DNA from: Kineococcus rhizosphaerae
GTDB taxonomy: Bacteria; Actinomycetota; Actinomycetes; Actinomycetales; Kineococcaceae
Direction of reading: 5' to 3'
Length of the DNA: 64,000 nt
Assembly: GCF_003002055.1 (NCBI RefSeq)
Contig: NZ_PVZF01000009.1
Location: forward strand, 124,001 to 188,000
Positions 58,968 to 64,000 of this stretch are shown here, piece after piece. The number at the start of each line of letters is the position of its first letter. The first letter of the stretch is position 1. Below the pieces are notes generated by a model. It was not told where the DNA came from and did no database searches. It was given only the letters and a program-made list of their open reading frames with translations. A program made the translations under genes and the position numbers.

Positions 58968-61217
58968 ATGGTCACCAAGTTCACGCCCTTCCCCGCCGAC
59001 GGCGGCGGCAAGCTGCGCTCGCTGGCGGTGCTGCGCCGGCTGGCCTCGATGGGCCCGACGACGCTGTGCTGCTTCGCCGACGGCACCGGTGACGCCGACG
59101 CCCTGCGGGCGGAGGGCATCACGGTGCACGAGGTGCCGTGGACCCCCGGGCCCCTCACCGTGGCGAAGGGGATCCTGCCCGCGGGCAGCCTCTCGGCGGC
59201 CCGCTTCCACGACGCGCGCCTGGCCGCCGTGGTCCGCGAGCAGGTGGCCCGGCAGCGGCCGGACCTGCTGCAGGTGGAGTACTCCCAGCTCGCGCCCCAC
59301 CTGCGCGCCGAGGGCGCCAGGGTGCGGGCGCTGGACTGCCACAACGCGGAGGCCGCCCTCGTCGCCAGTTACGCGGCCTCGGCGCCGCCCCTGCGCAAGG
59401 TGGCGGCCCTCGTCGAGGCCCGCCTGCTCGAGCGCGTGGAGCGCGCCGGTCTGCTGGCGGCCGACCTCGTCTCCGTGGTGAGCGCCAAGGACGCCGAACG
59501 CCTGCCGGTGCAGCCGCGCCGGCTGGTCACCGCGCTCAACGGCTGGGAGCCCCGCCCCCTGCTGGAGCCCGCGAGCGACCCCGTGGCCGTGTTCGTCGGC
59601 GTGCTCGGCTGGCAGCCGAACGCCGACGCCGCCCAGTGGCTCGCCCAGCAGGTCTGGCCCCACGTCCGGGCCTCCCTGCCGCAGGCCCGGGCCTCCCTCG
59701 TGGGGCGCAACCCCTCCCCCGCGACGCTCGCCCTCGCCGGCGACGGGCTGACCGTCACCGGCACCGTCCCCGACGTGCAGCCCTACCTGCAGCAGGCCCG
59801 CGTCGCGCTGGCCCCGCTGCGCGCGGGGGGCGGCACGCGGCTGAAGATCCTCGAGGCGCTGGCCGCGGGCCGCCCCGTCGTGGCCACCTCGGTCGGCGCC
59901 GACGGGCTGGAGGACCTCGTCGGGTCCGGGGTGGTCGTCGCCGACGACCCGCGCGAGTTCGCGGCCCGCGTCGTGGAACTGCTCGACGACCCCGCACGGG
60001 CGCAGGACCTCGGGCGCGCGGGCGCCGCCGCCGTGGCGGACCGCTACAGCTGGGACCGGGTGCTGACCCCCTGGGCGGACGCCGTGCAGGAGCTCGTCGC
60101 CCGCGCCGACCCCGAACCGCCCCGGGCCTCCCCCGCCCGCACCCTGCCCCGTCCCCGACCGGGGCAGGCCCTGGCCGGCGACGGCGTCGCCGGGTCGGCG
60201 TCGACGGTGATCACCGACCTCCAGCAGTCCACCCTGGCCGCCTTCCGGCCGCTGCTGGAGGGCCGCGACGTGGCGCTGCTGGACTTCCCCAACCACAGCA
60301 ACTGCGGGGACAGCGCCATCTGGCGCGGGGAGGTCGCCGTCGCCGAGGCCCTGGGGTGCCGGGTGGTGTACCGCTGCGAGACCGGCACCTACCGGCGCGA
60401 GGACATCGCCAGGCTGCCGGAGTCCACGGCCGTCCTCCTGCACGGCGGGGGCAACTTCGGCGACCTGTGGCCGCACTTCCACGCCTTCCGCGAGCGGGTC
60501 ATCGCCGACTTCCCCGACCGCCGCATCATCCAGATGCCGCAGTCCATCCACTTCCAGGACCCGGCCGCGCTGCGCCGCACGCAGCAGCTCATCGCCGCCC
60601 ACCGCGACTTCGTGCTCGTGGTCCGCGACCACCAGAGCCACGCCCTCGCGCGCACGTCCTTCGACTGCCAGGTCCTGCTCGCCCCGGACATGGCCTTCAT
60701 GCTGGGCGCCCGTCCCCGCACCCACGCCGCGACGCAGCCGATCCTGGCCCTGGCGCGCACCGACCACGAGACCCTCGGCGAGGCACTGGACCCGGTGGCC
60801 CGGGCCGAGGGCCTGAACCCCGTCGACTGGGGCCGGCCGCGCCCGCCGGCCCACCACCCCGAGGGGTTCCTCATCCGGCTGGACCTCGGCCTGGACCGGT
60901 TGCCGCCGCCGCTGCGCACCCTCGGGCTCCTGGAGCGCCGGCAGGGGTGGATCTACGAGTGGCAGGCGGAGAAGCAGCTCCAGCGGGGTCTGGAGCACCT
61001 CAGCCGTGGGGAGGTCGTGGTGACCGACCGGCTGCACGCGCACCTGCTGGCGGAGCTGCTGGGCATCCCGCACGTCGCCATGGACTCCGGCTACGGCAAG
61101 ATCCGCAGCTACCACGAGACGTGGCTCGCCGACTCCCCCCTGGCCCACGTCGAGACGACGGCCAAGGGGGCCGTGGAGAAGGCGCGCCAGCTGAGCGAGG
61201 AACTGGTCGCCCGGTGA
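58968..61217 (+). CDS. glycosyltransferase-polysaccharide pyruvyl transferase fusion protein
   Basis: A 749-residue fusion. Residues 1 to about 385 are a GT4 glycosyltransferase: FTPFPADGGGKLRSLAVL, LLQVEYSQLAP, VFVGVLGWQPNADAAQWL, PLRAGGGTRLKILEALAAGRPVVAT. After a Pro/Arg-rich linker, residues from about 425 are a complete PPT domain: LLDFPNHSNCGDSAIW, VLLHGGGNFGDLW, VVTDRLHAHLLAELLGIPHVAMD. The frame is continuous. ATG at 58968; an in-frame CTG at 58956 has a better-placed GGAGG. The stop overlaps the flippase GTG by four bases. Confidence 0.87.
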   Translation: MVTKFTPFPADGGGKLRSLAVLRRLASMGPTTLCCFADGTGDADALRAEGITVHEVPWTPGPLTVAKGILPAGSLSAARFHDARLAAVVREQVARQRPDLLQVEYSQLAPHLRAEGARVRALDCHNAEAALVASYAASAPPLRKVAALVEARLLERVERAGLLAADLVSVVSAKDAERLPVQPRRLVTALNGWEPRPLLEPASDPVAVFVGVLGWQPNADAAQWLAQQVWPHVRASLPQARASLVGRNPSPATLALAGDGLTVTGTVPDVQPYLQQARVALAPLRAGGGTRLKILEALAAGRPVVATSVGADGLEDLVGSGVVVADDPREFAARVVELLDDPARAQDLGRAGAAAVADRYSWDRVLTPWADAVQELVARADPEPPRASPARTLPRPRPGQALAGDGVAGSASTVITDLQQSTLAAFRPLLEGRDVALLDFPNHSNCGDSAIWRGEVAVAEALGCRVVYRCETGTYRREDIARLPESTAVLLHGGGNFGDLWPHFHAFRERVIADFPDRRIIQMPQSIHFQDPAALRRTQQLIAAHRDFVLVVRDHQSHALARTSFDCQVLLAPDMAFMLGARPRTHAATQPILALARTDHETLGEALDPVARAEGLNPVDWGRPRPPAHHPEGFLIRLDLGLDRLPPPLRTLGLLERRQGWIYEWQAEKQLQRGLEHLSRGEVVVTDRLHAHLLAELLGIPHVAMDSGYGKIRSYHETWLADSPLAHVETTAKGAVEKARQLSEELVAR

Positions 61218-62785
61218 CGGCCCCGTCGGACCCCTCGGCCCCGGAGGCGGGCCCGGCGTCGCCCGAGGCCCCCGCGACCGGGCGGGCGCACGGCGTGGGC
61301 GCGCGCGCGATGCGCGGCGCGCTGTGGTCGGTGCTGGAGAAGTGGGGTTCGCGCCTCACCCAGCTGCTCGTCTTCGTGCTGCTGGGCCGGCTGCTGGACC
61401 CGACCGTCTTCGGGGTGATCGCGCTCGCGTCCGTGGTGCTGGACCTGGTGCGCATCCTCGTCGACCAGGGTTTCAGCCAGGCCATCGTCGTGGAGAAGGA
61501 GCCCGACCGGGCCTTCCTGAGCACCGCCTTCTGGGTGGGTCTGGCCACCTCGGCGGCCCTGACCGCGGCGATGTTCTTCACCGCCCCGCTCGTGGCGGAC
61601 TTCTACGACGAGCCGCAGCTGGTGGGCGTCCTGCGCTGGCTCTCCCTGGGCTTCGTGCTGCAGGCCGCCTCCAGCGTGCCGACGGCCCTGCTGTCCCGGG
61701 AGTTCAGGTTCCGCGAGCTCGCCCAGCGCCGTCTGGTGTCCGTCTTCCTGGGGGGCCTGGCCGGGGTGGTGCTCGCCGCCTGCGGGGCGGGCGTGTGGAG
61801 CCTGGTCACCCAGACCCTGGTCACCACGGGCAGCGCCGTCGCCATCCTCTACGCGGCGACGCGGTTCCGCCCCAGCCTCACCTTCGCCCGCGGGCACTGG
61901 CGGCGGCTGGTGCGCTTCAGCGGTGGCGTGCTCGGGGTCGACCTCATGACCTGGCTGGTGAACAACGTCGACAAGCTCATCGTGGGCGCGGTGCTGGGCA
62001 CGAAGGCGCTGGGGTACTACTACATCGCCTGGCGCATCCTCATGCTCGTCACCGAGGTGATGACGGGGGTGATGTCCGCCGTCGCGCTGCCGGTGTTCTC
62101 CCGGATGAGCGACGACCGGGAGCTGACCGTCCGGGCCCTGTTCCGGGCCACCAAGCTCTCCGTCTCGCTCGCCGCGCCGATCTTCATCGCCGTCCTGGTG
62201 CTGGCTCCCGACCTCGTCCCGGTGGTCTTCGGGTCCCAGTGGCGCGACGCGGTCCCGCTGACCCAGGTCCTGAGCGTGGTCGGCCTGGTGTACTCCGTCA
62301 CCTTCTTCGACCGCAGCGTGCTGTACGCCGCGGGACGGCCCGGTCTGGAGCTCATCGTCTCCGCGGCCACCGCGGCGGGGACGGCGGCCGCCGCGTTCGT
62401 CGGCTCCCAGTGGAGCCTGATGCTCGTGTGCGTCCTGCTCGCGGTCCGCTCCTACGGCCTGTGGCCGTTGCGCCTGACGTTCCTGCACAAGGTCACCGGG
62501 CTGTCCGTCGCGCGGTACCTCCTGCAGTGGGTGCGCCCGGTGCTGGCCACCGCGCCGGCCGCCGGTGCCGGCCTCGCCGTCCGCGCGCTGCTGGACGACA
62601 CCTACCCGGTGCTCCGGCTGGTCCTGGCCGGGACGGCGATGGGGGCGGTCTTCCTGCTGGCGCTCCTGGTCATCGACCGCCGCTTCGTGCGCGAGACCGC
62701 CTCGATGCTCCGTTCGGCCGGACGGCGTCGGGGCGGCGGCGGTGCCCCGGCCCCGGTGACCGCCCCGGCCGGGGCGGAGGGCTGA
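61214..62785 (+). CDS. Wzx-type polysaccharide flippase
   Basis: A 523-residue MOP-superfamily flippase, paralogous to the one at 12658. After a 30-residue Pro/Ala-rich start comes RGALWSVLEKWGSRLTQLLVFVLLGRLLDPTVFGVIALA and about 14 membrane helices. SSVPTALLSREFRFRELAQRR and SGGVLGVDLMTWLVNNVDKLIVG are typical internal segments. It would flip lipid-linked repeats of the second EPS locus. The GTG overlaps the fusion gene stop (GTGA), and its stop overlaps the next gene's CTG. Confidence 0.88.
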   Translation: MTAPSDPSAPEAGPASPEAPATGRAHGVGARAMRGALWSVLEKWGSRLTQLLVFVLLGRLLDPTVFGVIALASVVLDLVRILVDQGFSQAIVVEKEPDRAFLSTAFWVGLATSAALTAAMFFTAPLVADFYDEPQLVGVLRWLSLGFVLQAASSVPTALLSREFRFRELAQRRLVSVFLGGLAGVVLAACGAGVWSLVTQTLVTTGSAVAILYAATRFRPSLTFARGHWRRLVRFSGGVLGVDLMTWLVNNVDKLIVGAVLGTKALGYYYIAWRILMLVTEVMTGVMSAVALPVFSRMSDDRELTVRALFRATKLSVSLAAPIFIAVLVLAPDLVPVVFGSQWRDAVPLTQVLSVVGLVYSVTFFDRSVLYAAGRPGLELIVSAATAAGTAAAAFVGSQWSLMLVCVLLAVRSYGLWPLRLTFLHKVTGLSVARYLLQWVRPVLATAPAAGAGLAVRALLDDTYPVLRLVLAGTAMGAVFLLALLVIDRRFVRETASMLRSAGRRRGGGGAPAPVTAPAGAEG

Positions 62786-62787
62786 CC

Positions 62788-63816
62788 CTGCGCCGCAGGA
62801 CCCTGCTGGCCGCCGTCGCCGGGACCGTGGTGCTGGGCAGTGCCGTGACGCTGGCCGTCACCGGGGACGGATCCCCGGAGGCGTCCGTCCGGCCGTCCTC
62901 GGAGCGCTCGGGACTGCCGTGGCCGAGCGGCGGGTCGGACGACGCGGGGATCGCCGAGTTCGAGCGCTGGCGCGGCCGGCGGGCGGACGTGCGGGTCATG
63001 TGGAACAGCACGAGCACCTGGGCCGAGGCCGAGCCCGCGCAGGGTCTGCGGGAGGCGCGGGAGCAGGGCGAGCCGCGGCTGATCAGCTACGCCGTCCCCC
63101 TCGTCACCGAGGAGTCCGGGCAGGACCTGCGGGCCTGCGCCGCCGGGGCCAACGACCGGCGCTTCCGCGTCATGGCGCGCAACGTCGTCGACAACGGTTT
63201 CGGCTCGGCGATCGTGCGGATCGGGTGGGAGGGTTCGGCGAGCTGGTACCCGTGGGGGGTCACCAACCCCGTGAACGGCGGGGTGCAGGAGGCGCAGCGC
63301 GCGTTCCGGGAGGGTTTCCGCCGCTGCGCCGCCGCGTTCCGCGAGGTCGCCCCGGACGTGCGCATCGAGCTGAACTACGGCTCGGCCCGCGGCCGGACCA
63401 ACGTCGCCGACGTCTACCCGGGGGACGAGTACGTGGACGTCGTCGGCAACGACGTGTACCTGTCCCCGGACGTCCGCAGCGCCCAGGACTGGCAGCGGGC
63501 CTGCCGCGCCGGGACCGCCGAACGGCCGGTGGGTCTGCAGCGGTACGCGGAGTTCGCGCGCGCGCACGGCAAGCTCTTCGCCGTGGCGGAGTGGGGGCTG
63601 GACACCACCGAGGCCCCGGACGCCGACGCGGTGGCCTACGTCGAGGGCATGGCGCGCCTGTTCCGCGACCACCGCGACGTCCTGGCCTACGAGGGGTACT
63701 ACAACCGCACGAACGACGCGGCGGCACCGTGCAGGTTCCGTCTCGACGAGGGCTGCAACCCCGCGGCGGCGGCCGCCTACCTGCGCCTGTTCGGCGCCGC
63801 GGCCACCGCCGCGTGA
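62788..63816 (+). CDS. secreted GH26-like glycoside hydrolase
   Basis: About 342 residues if translation starts at CTG 62788. That codon lies 7 bases after GGAGG and gives a clean signal peptide (RRRTLLAAVAGTVVLGSAVTLAV). No ATG or GTG lies in frame upstream; the first GTG falls inside the hydrophobic part. The domain has IVRIGWEGSA (acid/base Glu site), YPGDEYVDVVGNDVYL and FAVAEWGLDT (nucleophile Glu), matching the protein at 54408 but without its C-terminal domain. It would act on exported polysaccharide. Another CTG at 62782 overlaps the flippase stop. Confidence 0.8.
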   Translation: MRRRTLLAAVAGTVVLGSAVTLAVTGDGSPEASVRPSSERSGLPWPSGGSDDAGIAEFERWRGRRADVRVMWNSTSTWAEAEPAQGLREAREQGEPRLISYAVPLVTEESGQDLRACAAGANDRRFRVMARNVVDNGFGSAIVRIGWEGSASWYPWGVTNPVNGGVQEAQRAFREGFRRCAAAFREVAPDVRIELNYGSARGRTNVADVYPGDEYVDVVGNDVYLSPDVRSAQDWQRACRAGTAERPVGLQRYAEFARAHGKLFAVAEWGLDTTEAPDADAVAYVEGMARLFRDHRDVLAYEGYYNRTNDAAAPCRFRLDEGCNPAAAAAYLRLFGAAATAA

Positions 63817-63824
63817 CCACGACG

Positions 63825-63858
63825 ACGGCGGTCGCCGGGGTTTCCCGGCGACCGCCGT
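63825..63858 (+). terminator. hairpin terminator at the end of the second EPS operon
   Basis: A perfect 15-base-pair stem (63825-63839 with 63844-63858) and GTTT loop, 8 bases past the stop at 63816. Confidence 0.7.
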
Positions 63859-63965
63859 GGTGGTGCCGCGCCACCGGACCGGGTCCTGGTCAGGAACCCG
63901 CCGGTGACGCCGTGCGCAGCACCCTGTACCGGCGCGTCAGCGTCTGGGCCGGTCCTGCGGCTGGG

Positions 63966-64000
63966 TCAACCTACCGTCGTGCCGCCGACGGTGAAGGTCG
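63966..64000 (-). CDS. possible 3' end of a minus-strand gene entering from the right edge
   Basis: Read on the minus strand, the last 35 bases give TFTVGGTTVG and a TGA at 63966-63968, a plausible beta-rich C-terminus. The other frames also stop soon. Only this fragment is visible, so the gene is a guess. It would face the operon that ends at 63816. Confidence 0.25.
   Translation of the reverse strand, partial: TFTVGGTTVG

Overview
This is a very GC-rich, densely packed window with many GTG starts, 4-base GTGA stop/start overlaps and leaderless-type promoters. It looks like the chromosome of a high-GC actinobacterium. A Kineococcus/Kineosporiaceae-type organism would fit, but that is a guess from gene content and cannot be proved from the sequence. 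There is no phage, transposase, integrase or CRISPR array.

Layout. (1) 1-5.9 kb: dTDP-rhamnose genes (rmlD, rmlC divergent) and a three-gene minus-strand operon of a polysaccharide pyruvyl transferase (PPT) plus two glycosyltransferases, followed by a GT2 gene. (2) 5.95-12.5 kb: a RiPP locus of lasso-peptide type. It has an ABC exporter, a PqqD-like RRE (B1), a transglutaminase-like leader protease (B2), a short asparagine-synthetase-like cyclase (C), a divergent HPr-kinase-like protein (K), two small precursor genes (A1, A2) and a nucleotidyltransferase-family protein (N). (3) 12.6-26.3 kb: a Wzx/Wzy-type exopolysaccharide (EPS) locus with flippase, GTs, a second PPT, O-antigen-ligase-like polymerase, Wzz-like chain-length protein, an acyltransferase, two paralogous exported beta-helix proteins and a WbaP-type initiating sugar transferase. 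(4) 26.6-46.7 kb: a mostly conserved block. It contains tRNA-Ala, a SepX-like protein, a RimJ-type acetyltransferase, mogA-moaC-moeA, galU, 5-FTHF cyclo-ligase, a GT2, a K+/H+ antiporter, an FmdB-type zinc ribbon under a CIRCE-like operator, a SAF/CpaB-like protein, a GGDEF-EAL protein, a helicase-like protein with a degenerate Walker A, a SpoIIE-type phosphatase, a histidine phosphatase, an NAD(P)HX dehydratase and tRNA-Arg. (5) 46.7-63.8 kb: a second EPS locus. It has two large secreted multidomain proteins, a PhyH-type dioxygenase, Wzz, Wzy, two GH26-like secreted hydrolases, a GT4-PPT fusion protein and a second flippase.

How the genes fit together. GalU and Rml enzymes supply nucleotide sugars. 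The WbaP-like enzyme would start lipid-linked repeat units, the GTs extend them and PPTs could add pyruvate ketals. Wzx flips, Wzy polymerises, Wzz sets length, and secreted beta-helix, carbohydrate-binding and GH26-like proteins could trim or bind the polymer. Most components occur twice, once on each side of the housekeeping block. The lasso-like locus is a self-contained biosynthesis-export unit inserted between EPS genes. Its two precursors share a conserved core motif whose acidic residues do not fall at the usual lasso ring positions when the usual leader cleavage rule is applied. This makes it the best candidate in the window for an undescribed system.
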